This document shows positions 23,703-31,489 of a DNA stretch of 49,492 bases, in pieces. The DNA comes from an uncultured Clostridia bacterium. Its GTDB lineage: Bacteria > Bacillota > Clostridia > Oscillospirales > Ruminococcaceae. Positions within the stretch are counted from its first letter, which is position 1. Each line of letters opens with the position of its first letter. The position numbers and the translations under genes were made by a program. The stretch covers positions 1 to 49,492 of the forward strand of contig CANRFB010000014.1 in the NCBI GenBank assembly GCA_947629785.1. Reading direction: 5' to 3'. The notes under the pieces were generated by a model, which saw nothing but the letters and a program-made list of their open reading frames with translations, was not told where the DNA came from and searched no databases.

Positions 23703-26186
23703 ATGAAAAGTATAGCTGTTGTATATTCGACTAAATCCGGTCATACCAAAAAATACGCCGATTGGCTGAAAGAAGATGTTGACGCAGACGTTATAAGCGT
23801 TGACAGTTTCAATATTACCAAAATGCTTTCCTACAAGCTTATAATATTTGCCTGCGGAGTCTACGGAGACAAGCTTGCCATCATGGATTTTATCAAGAAA
23901 AATCTTACTTCCGTTCCGCTTCAGAAAGTTATGGTAATGGCGGTAAGCTGGTATACCAACGATTCTCCCGAAGCCACGCAGAAACTCATAAACGAAAATT
24001 TCCCCGAACAGCTGAAAAACACCGTTCCGCTTTTCGTCATAAACAGCGGTATTGACAAGAAGACCATCAACGCCATGGATAAGGCAAAGCTTCTTGCCGC
24101 CCAGAATGCAATAAACAGAAAAGACGGACGCAGTTCGGACGATATAAATGCTCTTGCTATAATCAAAGGATTCGCGGACCAGACTTCAAAGGATAACCTT
24201 GCAAGCATAAAAAATGCTATTGACGAATTTTTCAACCCCAAGAAGAAAGAACCGGAGATACCCGTTCCCGCGCCTGCCGCCCCGAAACCCGCCGCGGCTG
24301 CGCCGATTCCGCCAAAGCCCGCCGCTCCCGCTGCTGCCAAACCTGCCGAACCCGCTGCTCTGAAGCCTGCCGCGGCTGTTCAGCCAAAGCCGGAAGCTCC
24401 CGCACCCGCACCGGAAAAGCCCAAGCCGGTTGCCGATGCCAGCGACCTGAGCAGTTCTGTGGACGAAGCTTTCAAGAATCTTGGCGCCATCAGAAAAGCA
24501 AGACCGGAAAATCCGGTGGTAGAGCTTTCAAAAGAGGAAGAACAGACATCGGACGAACCTGTGGTAAGGTTCAATTCCAGCGGTCAGGTAGTGGTTTCGT
24601 CCGTTCTTGACGCTATAAATTCACTTAACGGCACGGTAACGCCAAATGTTCCCAAATACACGGTAAACCCCGAAGCAGTTCAGGAAACTCCCGCTGTACA
24701 GAAAGCGAACCCTGCTCCTGCTGCTCCAAAGCCGGCAGCTGCACCTAAACCTACTCCTGCGGCAGCGGAAACTCCTGTTGTACAAAAGGCAAATCCCGCT
24801 CCTGCTCCGAAACCCGCAGCACCCAAGCCGGAAGCCGTTCAGGCTGCTCCGAAGCCCGCAGCGCCCAAGCCGGAAGCCGTTCAGGCTGCTCCGAAACCCG
24901 CAGCGCCTAAGCCGGAAGCCGTTCAAGCTGCTCCGAAGCCCGCAGCGCCCAAGCCAGAAGCCGTTCAGGCTGCTCCGAGTACACCAAAGCCCGCAGTTCA
25001 GGAAGTTAAACCTCCTGTTCCCGAAACTCCCGAACAGGAAACATATAAACCCGATTTTATTTCAACGGCAGAACCTGCTTCTAAACACAAAAACAGTTAC
25101 ATGGAGCTTTTTGCAAGCAGGAGACGGCTTCACAATGCGGAACCTTCCGCGGCGGAAACGGAAACTCCCGCCGCTCCGGTCTCACAGCCCGTTCCCGAAC
25201 CTGCTCCGGCTGTTGTTCCCGAACCCGCTGCCGCTGTAATTCCCGAAAAGCCCATTGAGAAGCCCGCTCCCGTAAAGTCCGAGCCTGTCGGATTTATGGA
25301 CACGGAAACCAATTTTGTTGACTTTGATCTGGGCATTTCCGAACCCGCTCCCGCTGTTTCCGCTCCGGTACAGCAGGATTCTCCTGCCGCTGCCGAAATT
25401 GACATTGACGGCTATGACTTTATCGAAGATGTAAAACCTTCCGCAAGCAAGAGAGCCTTGAACGCCGTTCAGGATCTTGCAAAGGCAAAAGCCGCCGCGG
25501 AACAGGAAGCCGCAAAGAAAGCTGCGGAACAAGCCGCTCTGGAAGCTGCAAGGCGCGGAGAGGAAGAAGCTGCCGTTTCCGCATACCAAGAACCCGCTCC
25601 CGCTTATCAGGAGCCTGCTCCCGCATATGAAGAAACACCCGCCCCTGTTCATAACTCCGAAGAAGTTTCAAGTGCTATCGAAAAGATGAAGCACGACATA
25701 GAAATGTTTGCCGAGGAAAGCGAACACGGCGGAACAGCGGAAAGCGGATCTCCTTATGAAGAAACACAATCCGAGCCTGAAAGCGACGGACTTGACGCAT
25801 TTGCTTTTGCCGACACCGCCGATTATTACACCGCGGAAGTCAAAGCACCTGTTATTGAAGAAATGGATTCTGCCGAAAGCAATCCCGATCTTGATCTGAA
25901 AAAATTACAGGAACAGATCAATGCTTCCATTGAAAATAACCGCGCTGCTCACGAAAAAATGCAGGCAAAATACGGCAAAAAGCCGAAAGAAACTGTCAAC
26001 AATCCCTTTGCCGTTCAGTTTGACGAAGAGGACGTTAAAAAGAGTAAGAAAACCAAGAAGCCCGAGATCGGTCAGAAACGCCTTGACGATCCTATCGATC
26101 CGGATATCTTCTTCAGCAGACCGGGCAAAAATAAGGAATTTGATATGATCTCGGGATCCATGCCGGAAATCAGAACCAAGAAATGA
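23703..26186 (+). CDS. Flavodoxin-domain protein with long Pro/Ala-rich tail
   Basis: An 827-residue protein. Residues 1 to about 180 form a flavodoxin-like domain: MKSIAVVYSTKSGHTKKYA gives the phosphate loop, and IIFACGVYGDKLAIMDF the second FMN loop. It is closest by eye to the flavodoxin_5/HemG type. From about 185 to 520 it is Pro/Ala/Lys/Glu-rich with internal repeats, including four 14-residue units at 367-422. The rest is acidic, Ala/Glu-rich and probably disordered, ending in a conserved-looking block DDPIDPDIFFSRPGKNKEFD. No signal peptide or membrane segment is seen. The ATG has no Shine-Dalgarno at normal distance. It is transcribed alone, with a terminator after it. Function unknown. 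Confidence 0.8.
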   Translation: MKSIAVVYSTKSGHTKKYADWLKEDVDADVISVDSFNITKMLSYKLIIFACGVYGDKLAIMDFIKKNLTSVPLQKVMVMAVSWYTNDSPEATQKLINENFPEQLKNTVPLFVINSGIDKKTINAMDKAKLLAAQNAINRKDGRSSDDINALAIIKGFADQTSKDNLASIKNAIDEFFNPKKKEPEIPVPAPAAPKPAAAAPIPPKPAAPAAAKPAEPAALKPAAAVQPKPEAPAPAPEKPKPVADASDLSSSVDEAFKNLGAIRKARPENPVVELSKEEEQTSDEPVVRFNSSGQVVVSSVLDAINSLNGTVTPNVPKYTVNPEAVQETPAVQKANPAPAAPKPAAAPKPTPAAAETPVVQKANPAPAPKPAAPKPEAVQAAPKPAAPKPEAVQAAPKPAAPKPEAVQAAPKPAAPKPEAVQAAPSTPKPAVQEVKPPVPETPEQETYKPDFISTAEPASKHKNSYMELFASRRRLHNAEPSAAETETPAAPVSQPVPEPAPAVVPEPAAAVIPEKPIEKPAPVKSEPVGFMDTETNFVDFDLGISEPAPAVSAPVQQDSPAAAEIDIDGYDFIEDVKPSASKRALNAVQDLAKAKAAAEQEAAKKAAEQAALEAARRGEEEAAVSAYQEPAPAYQEPAPAYEETPAPVHNSEEVSSAIEKMKHDIEMFAEESEHGGTAESGSPYEETQSEPESDGLDAFAFADTADYYTAEVKAPVIEEMDSAESNPDLDLKKLQEQINASIENNRAAHEKMQAKYGKKPKETVNNPFAVQFDEEDVKKSKKTKKPEIGQKRLDDPIDPDIFFSRPGKNKEFDMISGSMPEIRTKK
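24801..24968 (+). repeat. Four tandem 42-bp repeats in the Pro/Ala tail
   Basis: Units at 24801-24842, 24843-24884, 24885-24926 and 24927-24968 encode AAPKPAAPKPEAVQ (the first unit starts PA instead of AA). They differ by only a few synonymous bases, so the expansion is recent. An older, more diverged duplication (TPAVQKANPAPA and TPVVQKANPAPA) precedes them. Confidence 0.9.
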
Positions 26187-26213
26187 TCCAATTCTCCGAA
26201 TTTTCTAACATCA

Positions 26214-26252
26214 AAGCCGCGCCGTTATGAAACTATCGGCGCGGCTTGCTTT
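26214..26252. terminator. Terminator between the flavodoxin-domain gene and trmB
   Basis: A perfect 11-bp GC-rich stem (26214-26224 with 26237-26247) with a 12-nt loop, followed by a T-rich run on the + side. The two flanking genes converge, so it may serve both. Confidence 0.75.
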
Positions 26253-26909
26253 TCACTTCTTTACGGCAATGAGGAATTTTATCTTTTTGCCCTCCTCGGT
26301 AAACATCTTTTCATGCTCGGTAACAAGATTATCGGGATAGTCGGAGGCGTGCAGGTCGCGGTTAAGGTACTTTATTTCAAATCCCGATTCGGCAAAATAG
26401 TCAAGCGATTCCTCAAAAAGCTCGTCATCATCGGTCTTGAAATGTATCTCGCCGCCGTCTTTCAGGAAAACGCGATACTGCTTTAACTGCCTTGTATGGG
26501 TTAGCCGCCGCTTGTTGTGCTTATCCTTGGGCCACGGATTGCAGAAATTTATATACAGCCTGTCGATACTGTCGTTTTCGTCAAAGGACGTAAGTATCAT
26601 TTCTATATTCTGGGAAACAAGTTTCAGGTTGTCCACTTCCCTGCCCGCCTCGGAGAAAGCTTTTTCAACCGTTCGTCTGGCAACTCCAAGCATATCGCTT
26701 TTTATATCCATGGCAAGCCAGTTGATCTCCGGATATTTCAAGGCTGCCTGTGCGGCGAACCAGCCCTTTCCGCAGCCGAGTTCGGCGTAAATGGGTCTAT
26801 CATTCGGGAAAACTTCGTTCCACTTCCCTTTGTGTCCGGCGGCGTTCTCAATGTAATAGGGGCAGACTGCCAGTTCGGGACGCGCCCATTTTTTTCTTCT
26901 TATTCGCAT
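26253..26909 (-). CDS. trmB: tRNA (guanine-N7-)-methyltransferase
   Basis: SAM-dependent enzyme that makes m7G46 in t[17 protein letters not shown] is the SAM-binding motif, and [16 protein letters not shown] and [11 protein letters not shown] are the catalytic and tRNA-contact signatures. 218 residues, as usual. Transcribed alone, divergently from pyrE. Confidence 0.95.
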   Translation of the reverse strand: MRIRRKKWARPELAVCPYYIENAAGHKGKWNEVFPNDRPIYAELGCGKGWFAAQAALKYPEINWLAMDIKSDMLGVARRTVEKAFSEAGREVDNLKLVSQNIEMILTSFDENDSIDRLYINFCNPWPKDKHNKRRLTHTRQLKQYRVFLKDGGEIHFKTDDDELFEESLDYFAESGFEIKYLNRDLHASDYPDNLVTEHEKMFTEEGKKIKFLIAVKK

Positions 26910-26952
26910 AAAATTTTCCTTTCCTATTCTTTTTTGAATGTTTACAAACTAT

Positions 26953-26981
26953 ATTTTAGCATATTGCAATAAAAATTGCAA
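26953..26981 (-). promoter_or_regulatory. Promoter of trmB
   Basis: TTGCAA (26976-26981) and TAAAAT (complement of 26953-26958) with 17-bp spacing. The -35 is one arm of the inverted repeat TTGCAAT-aaaa-ATTGCAA at 26964-26981. Confidence 0.6.
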
Positions 26982-27003
26982 ATTTTTTATGTGAAATAGC
27001 GTG

Positions 27004-27032
27004 TTGATTTTAGCAAAAAATTATGATATAAT
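27004..27032 (+). promoter_or_regulatory. Promoter of pyrE
   Basis: TTGATT at 27004-27009 and TATAAT at 27027-27032, 17 bp apart, with a TG-N extension before the -10. The leader is about 65 nt and holds an imperfect hairpin (27059-27065 with 27085-27091) just before the ribosome site. I see no PyrR-type attenuator. Confidence 0.8.
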
Positions 27033-27107
27033 TTAACTGTATCTATGAAAATTATATTAATGTTTTGTTCTGCCTTATTTTGGCAAACATTGGAAAGGAT
27101 CTTTATG

Positions 27108-27761
27108 ATGAATTACAAACAGGAATTTATTAAATTTATGGTAGACAGCGGGGTGCTGACTTTCGGGGAATTTACCCTGAAAAGCGGAAGAAAATCCCCG
27201 TACTTCATGAATTCGGGAAATTACAAGACAGGTGCGCAGCTTGCAAGGCTTGGCGAATTCTATGCCGAATGTATCCACGACAACGGAATTGAGTTTGAAA
27301 CTCTGTTCGGTCCCGCTTATAAAGGAATTCCCCTTGCGGTGACCACTGCCGCCGCGCTTTACAATAAATTCGGCATTGACGCGAATTACTGCTTCGACAG
27401 GAAAGAAGCCAAAGACCACGGCGAGGGCGGAGTTATTGTGGGAAAACAACTCACCGCAGGCGAGAAAATCGTTATCATCGAGGACGTTGTTACTTCCGGA
27501 AAGGCTCTGCGGGAGGTCCTGCCGAAGCTTAAAGACGCCGCGGACGTCAGGGTCACGGGAATGGTGATCCAAGCTGACCGCATGGAGAAAGGTCTTAACA
27601 GCAATAAGTCGGCGGTTCAGGACATTAAGGACGAATTCGGGATAAATATCTATTCCATAGTCAACATGGACGACATTATCGAGGCTATAAAAGACGGTGT
27701 AGTTCCCGGCAGGGAATATCTTGACAAAATGCTGGAATACCGCAGCGTTTACGGAGTATGA
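27108..27761 (+). CDS. pyrE: Orotate phosphoribosyltransferase
   Basis: Transfers orotate to PRPP to give OMP in pyrimidine synthesis. The PRPP-binding motif is IVIIEDVVTSGKA. Orotate-site residues appear in TLKSGRKSPYFMN and GPAYKGIPLAV, and FDRKEAKDHGEGG is the mobile loop. Two adjacent ATGs (27105 and 27108) follow AAAGGA. I chose the second for spacing, giving 217 residues. The frame extends further upstream into the leader but without family similarity. No other pyr gene is adjacent. Confidence 0.94.
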   Translation: MNYKQEFIKFMVDSGVLTFGEFTLKSGRKSPYFMNSGNYKTGAQLARLGEFYAECIHDNGIEFETLFGPAYKGIPLAVTTAAALYNKFGIDANYCFDRKEAKDHGEGGVIVGKQLTAGEKIVIIEDVVTSGKALREVLPKLKDAADVRVTGMVIQADRMEKGLNSNKSAVQDIKDEFGINIYSIVNMDDIIEAIKDGVVPGREYLDKMLEYRSVYGV

Positions 27762-27839
27762 TTTTTCGCTTCCCGCCGTCAGCGGCAGACGGGGCAAGGG
27801 CGATAATAAATTTTCAGCCGCTGAGAAACGGAGCATAAA

Positions 27840-29363
27840 ATGAGTGTCCTTTTCGATCTGACAGTTACCGGTCCCGAGATACTTGATTCGGTAATATTCA
27901 TGGAGAAATCTCCCGCCCATGCCGCATTCAAAGAAGAACTGGGAAAGATCCTTTCCGATTTCAACAAGACTTCAAAATTCGGCTCAAGCGTGGAGATTGA
28001 CGTCAACGGACTTATAGAGTCCTCCGCCGAAACAATAAGAAATATGCACCGCGCGTTCCTTATATGGACTTTCCATGAGGATCTGACAAGCGGCGCAAAG
28101 ACCATGCGTTACAATACGTACCTGAAACTTTTCTTCAAGGGTCAGGAAAAACGGCTCGTTTACCTTAACGGCGAGAACAAAACCATCGCTCCCGAAGATA
28201 TTGCGCCGTTCAGGGATAAGTACATTGAGGAGATCGGCAAAGACCCCGACCTGTTCAACGGTCTGAAAGAATTCTTTGCGGGTTATGTTTACGGATATTT
28301 CTTCAACTACCTCAACGAACAGACGGTAATGAAAGACTATGCGGAATTCCTTGTTTGTCTGGGAATAATGTCTAACAAGATAACCACCACCGAATCCGCA
28401 AAGCAGAAGATACTTCCCAAAATGGCTATGCTGCTCAATAATGACCGTTTCAAGTACATAAGCGGCGAGATTCCTCTGGAAGTCATGATGGAACAGATCT
28501 ACTACCGCTTCAATTTCACCGAGCTTACTCCCGATGAGGACGCCACTATCAAGGAAGCTCTCAAGTCGTACGTCATTGACGCATATTCATACAACGAAAG
28601 CGACGATCTTGTTGTTGACGACGTTATGGCGGACGCCATGAGCCGTTTCAACAAATTCATCTGCTCAAAGGATTTCGCAAATAACCTTTATGTAAACACA
28701 TTTGACGGCGTGCGCACGTTCCTTGACGAGGACAAGGACGATGTGGGCGATTTCACCGTTGAAAAAATGACGGATATAACCAACGAAAAATGTTCCGTAA
28801 ACCACGACAGCTACTACACTTCCGGCAGAGAACCCGTTCTGGAATTTTCTCTCAGCTCGGATATGAAAGGCTACAAGTACCCGCTTACATTCAATGACGA
28901 GGGAACTTACTGGTTCACGGATATTTATAAGGTAGTCCTTGCTCCCGCCTGTGACAAGGCTATCTATATCGAAGTCGGCGAGGACGACCTGCCTTTGCGT
29001 ATGTTCCCCTTTGCGGAATCCGCTCTTAATACCAATATTATCCGTATTCTCGGAAATCTGGAATCAAGCGGCTATTCGATACGTTCCGACAAGAGGCATT
29101 ATCTTGTGGAAATGAACGCTCTCCCCGCTTTAAAGACACTTTCGGAGGACGACAAGAAGATGCAGGCTCTGGAAAAACTGCTGTATATAATTTCCGGAAA
29201 CATGAACACCGATTCCTACAAGAAACTTATTGAGGAAAACATATTCGGAACGAAGCTTTATGAAGATTACATTCGTTACCGTATGGACTGCCTGTTCTCA
29301 AAGGGCATGAAGAGCCTTGAAGCCAAGAAAACTCTCCTTGACGAACTTAACAAGATAGGCTGA
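27840..29363 (+). CDS. Unrecognised 507-residue protein
   Basis: I do not recognise a family. The protein has no signal peptide and no clear transmembrane segment. It is rich in acidic and aromatic residues and looks like an all-alpha/mixed globular cytoplasmic protein. It has several Phe/Tyr clusters (for example FFAGYVYGYFFNYL around residue 145). It starts 78 bp after pyrE with a CGGAGC ribosome site and no terminator between them, so co-transcription with pyrE is possible. Codon use is like that of neighbours, which argues that it is a genuine native gene. Confidence 0.75.
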   Translation: MSVLFDLTVTGPEILDSVIFMEKSPAHAAFKEELGKILSDFNKTSKFGSSVEIDVNGLIESSAETIRNMHRAFLIWTFHEDLTSGAKTMRYNTYLKLFFKGQEKRLVYLNGENKTIAPEDIAPFRDKYIEEIGKDPDLFNGLKEFFAGYVYGYFFNYLNEQTVMKDYAEFLVCLGIMSNKITTTESAKQKILPKMAMLLNNDRFKYISGEIPLEVMMEQIYYRFNFTELTPDEDATIKEALKSYVIDAYSYNESDDLVVDDVMADAMSRFNKFICSKDFANNLYVNTFDGVRTFLDEDKDDVGDFTVEKMTDITNEKCSVNHDSYYTSGREPVLEFSLSSDMKGYKYPLTFNDEGTYWFTDIYKVVLAPACDKAIYIEVGEDDLPLRMFPFAESALNTNIIRILGNLESSGYSIRSDKRHYLVEMNALPALKTLSEDDKKMQALEKLLYIISGNMNTDSYKKLIEENIFGTKLYEDYIRYRMDCLFSKGMKSLEAKKTLLDELNKIG

Positions 29364-29408
29364 TGAAACAGCATTTGTAAAGTTTATGTAAATAAATTGC
29401 CCCCCCCA

Positions 29409-29437
29409 TTGTTAAGAAGCCGGAAATGTGGTATTAT
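29409..29437 (+). promoter_or_regulatory. Promoter candidate with a C8 tract upstream and a start-site hairpin
   Basis: TTGTTA at 29409-29414 and TATTAT at 29432-29437 with 17-bp spacing. Eight C residues (29400-29407) end one base before the -35. A perfect 7-bp inverted repeat (CTGAACG at 29442-29448 with 29454-29460) sits at the predicted transcript start and may be an operator or a 5' stabilising hairpin. Confidence 0.6.
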
Positions 29438-29491
29438 CTATCTGAACGATACCCGTTCAGAATAATTATTTACAGCAAGGAGGTAATACAT

Positions 29492-29935
29492 ATGAATATT
29501 TCCGAAATTTCGCAGAATCGCGCTGCCATAATGCCGGATATTTCTCAGGTGAAAAAAGCGGGTGAGAATGTTCCCGAAAAGGAAAACTCCATTCCCGAAC
29601 ATACTCCTGCAAAGAAATTTGACGAATATGCAGAGTCGGAAAAAGACCAGCCTATAGGTCTTTACAGCGTTTCCGAGGACGAAAACGGCGAACCCCGCAT
29701 AAATTACGATCCACCTGAAGGCGGCGAAAAATGCACTGCCAACACCGACAATGTCGATTCCGAGATCAGAATGATAAAGGAAAAAGCCGAGGAAATTCAG
29801 AAAAAGCTGAAATATGCGTCAGGTGAGGAAAAGTTCCGCCTTGAAAAGCAGCTCCGCGCGGTGAACGCCGAACTTATGCAAAAGGACAACGATTCCTACC
29901 GCCGACAGAATACAATATTTACCATGGGTGAATAA
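29492..29935 (+). CDS. Unrecognised 147-residue hydrophilic protein
   Basis: Not recognised. The ATG at 29492 follows a perfect AAGGAGGT at six bases. The frame extends 22 codons further upstream but without a ribosome site. The N-terminal half is polar and probably disordered. Residues about 90-135 are rich in Glu, Lys and Gln with heptad-like spacing and should form a coiled coil. It has its own promoter and terminator, so it is an independent unit. Confidence 0.7.
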   Translation: MNISEISQNRAAIMPDISQVKKAGENVPEKENSIPEHTPAKKFDEYAESEKDQPIGLYSVSEDENGEPRINYDPPEGGEKCTANTDNVDSEIRMIKEKAEEIQKKLKYASGEEKFRLEKQLRAVNAELMQKDNDSYRRQNTIFTMGE

Positions 29936-29944
29936 CAATCTCCT

Positions 29945-29979
29945 TTCCCCTGCGGAAAATCATTCGCAGGGGAATTTTT
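29945..29979 (+). terminator. Terminator of the 147-residue protein gene
   Basis: A perfect 10-bp stem (TTCCCCTGCG at 29945-29954 with 29965-29974) followed by TTTTT. Confidence 0.9.
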
Positions 29980-30088
29980 GTAGCAAGTTACAATTCTCAC
30001 AATGAAATTTTGTGCAGAATTTTACCATAAAAATACCGCTCCCGAATCGTATTTATATCAGACGGTTAAAATTGAGGTGATAAACAGT

Positions 30089-30634
30089 ATGACGGACAGA
30101 CAGTTTGAGCGCAGGATAACGCTTATCCAACAGGGCGACAAACAGGGTCTGAAGGAAATTTATGACGAATACGGCAGAATGATCTATCAGTGCGCGTTAC
30201 AGGTGCTTCACAACACCCATGACGCCGAGGACATTACATCGGAATTTTTCCTGAAACTCTGGAACATCGCAGATACATACTGCTTTGGCGGCAAGCATAA
30301 GCGCTGGCTTGTCACTATCGCAAGGAATATGTCTCTCGATCTGCTGAAAAAACAGAGCCGCGAACTGCTTACACCTTTTGACGGCGAAGAAGAAGCCGAA
30401 CCCGCCGACAGCGTTTCCGCCGAGGACACCGCCGCGGGAAACATTACCGTTGAAGCGGCTCTGAAACAGCTTGACAGCGGCGAGCGGGAAATTGTCAACA
30501 TGAAAATTATCGCCGATATGACTTTCCGCGATATTGCCGCCGTTCTGGGAAAACCTCTCGGAACGGTCACCTGGAAGTACCGCAACGCCATCGGCAAGCT
30601 GAAAAAATTTATCGGGGAGGTGGATCCCTCATGA
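30089..30634 (+). CDS. ECF-type RNA polymerase sigma factor
   Basis: A 181-residue sigma-70 family regulator. Region 2 (about 10-80) has YDEYGRMIYQCALQVLHNTHDAEDITSEFFLKLW. Region 4 (about 115-170) has the HTH with MTFRDIAAVLGKPLGTVTWKYRNAIGKLK. I chose the ATG at 30089 after GAGGTGA. The frame continues upstream without family similarity. The linker is acidic. Its stop overlaps the next start by four bases (ATGA), the usual sigma/anti-sigma coupling. It probably drives the serpin and VWA genes downstream, but I could not identify its target promoter by eye. Confidence 0.9.
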   Translation: MTDRQFERRITLIQQGDKQGLKEIYDEYGRMIYQCALQVLHNTHDAEDITSEFFLKLWNIADTYCFGGKHKRWLVTIARNMSLDLLKKQSRELLTPFDGEEEAEPADSVSAEDTAAGNITVEAALKQLDSGEREIVNMKIIADMTFRDIAAVLGKPLGTVTWKYRNAIGKLKKFIGEVDPS

Positions 30635-31479
30635 AAACAAGTAAAATCATAAAGCTTTACAAAGAAAATGCGGAGAAAAATTCCCCCGATATGGATCACA
30701 TCTGGGAAAAGATCGAGGGAAACCTTGGACCCAAGCCCGAAGGCAGCGTCACCTCAAAGCCTTTGCCCAAAAAGATAACTTTCCGCCGCTCCGCCGTATG
30801 GGCAACAGTCTGCGCGGCTGCGCTGGTAATCTTCCCGCTCTCTGTAAGAATTATCAACAACACCCGCGAAATGTCCGCAAATGATTCAATGACAGCGGAA
30901 ACTGCTCCCATGACAGAAGCTGTTACAACAACATTTCCCGAATACACCGAGGCAGCCGACGAAGCGGTCGCCGAAGAAGAATCCCCGCCGAGTGACGGAA
31001 TGTATCCCGCAGCATCGGTTTCCGCCGCCGCAAAGTCGGGAAATGAATATTTCGTTGAGGAAGATGTTCTTATTCAGACAGACGTCATTGTAAACGCCTA
31101 TATTGACCGCGTTTACAGCAAGGGGAATTCCACCTGTTATGAAATTTCCGCCAAGAACGCCGAAACGGGAGACGCGGAGAACATCACTCTTGAAAGTGAT
31201 TCCATTTACACCATGAAGCAGGACGGGAATTACATTCTTCCCCTGAAAAGCGAGAACGGCAGCTATTCCCTTGCTTTTGAAAACGCCCCGCAAATCGAGG
31301 AAACGGAAAATGGCGGGCTTGTTTTCCACAACGGCTGGATAAGTCTGGACGAAAATTCCGCTCCCGCCGAATACCCGCAGGTAAGCGTTGACGACTTTTT
31401 CTACGACAGAATGAGATTTTCCATAAACGGCGATATTTCCCCGCTTATCGAAAAGTGGCACGAAGTCAGACAAGAATAG
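30631..31479 (+). CDS. Single-pass membrane protein, probable anti-sigma factor
   Basis: A 282-residue protein with a short cytoplasmic N-terminus (about 1-50, containing MDHIWEKIEGNL, similar in style to Clostridial anti-sigma tails), one transmembrane segment (about 53-70) and a large extracytoplasmic part. That part starts with a Thr/Glu/Ala-rich linker and ends in a globular domain. No zinc-binding anti-sigma motif (HxxxCxxC) is present. The role is inferred from the four-base overlap with the sigma factor gene and the topology. Confidence 0.75.
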   Translation: MKTSKIIKLYKENAEKNSPDMDHIWEKIEGNLGPKPEGSVTSKPLPKKITFRRSAVWATVCAAALVIFPLSVRIINNTREMSANDSMTAETAPMTEAVTTTFPEYTEAADEAVAEEESPPSDGMYPAASVSAAAKSGNEYFVEEDVLIQTDVIVNAYIDRVYSKGNSTCYEISAKNAETGDAENITLESDSIYTMKQDGNYILPLKSENGSYSLAFENAPQIEETENGGLVFHNGWISLDENSAPAEYPQVSVDDFFYDRMRFSINGDISPLIEKWHEVRQE

Positions 31480-31489
31480 AGGTAAAAGC

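Noticed and set aside
24801-24968. Tandem 42-bp units considered as a CRISPR-like or minisatellite array
   Set aside because: No spacers between units. They are in-frame coding repeats.
24621-26148. Several alternate frames across the Pro/Ala-rich repeats
   Set aside because: Low-complexity repeat DNA keeps other frames open. Only the + frame of 23703-26186 has a domain and consistent codon use.
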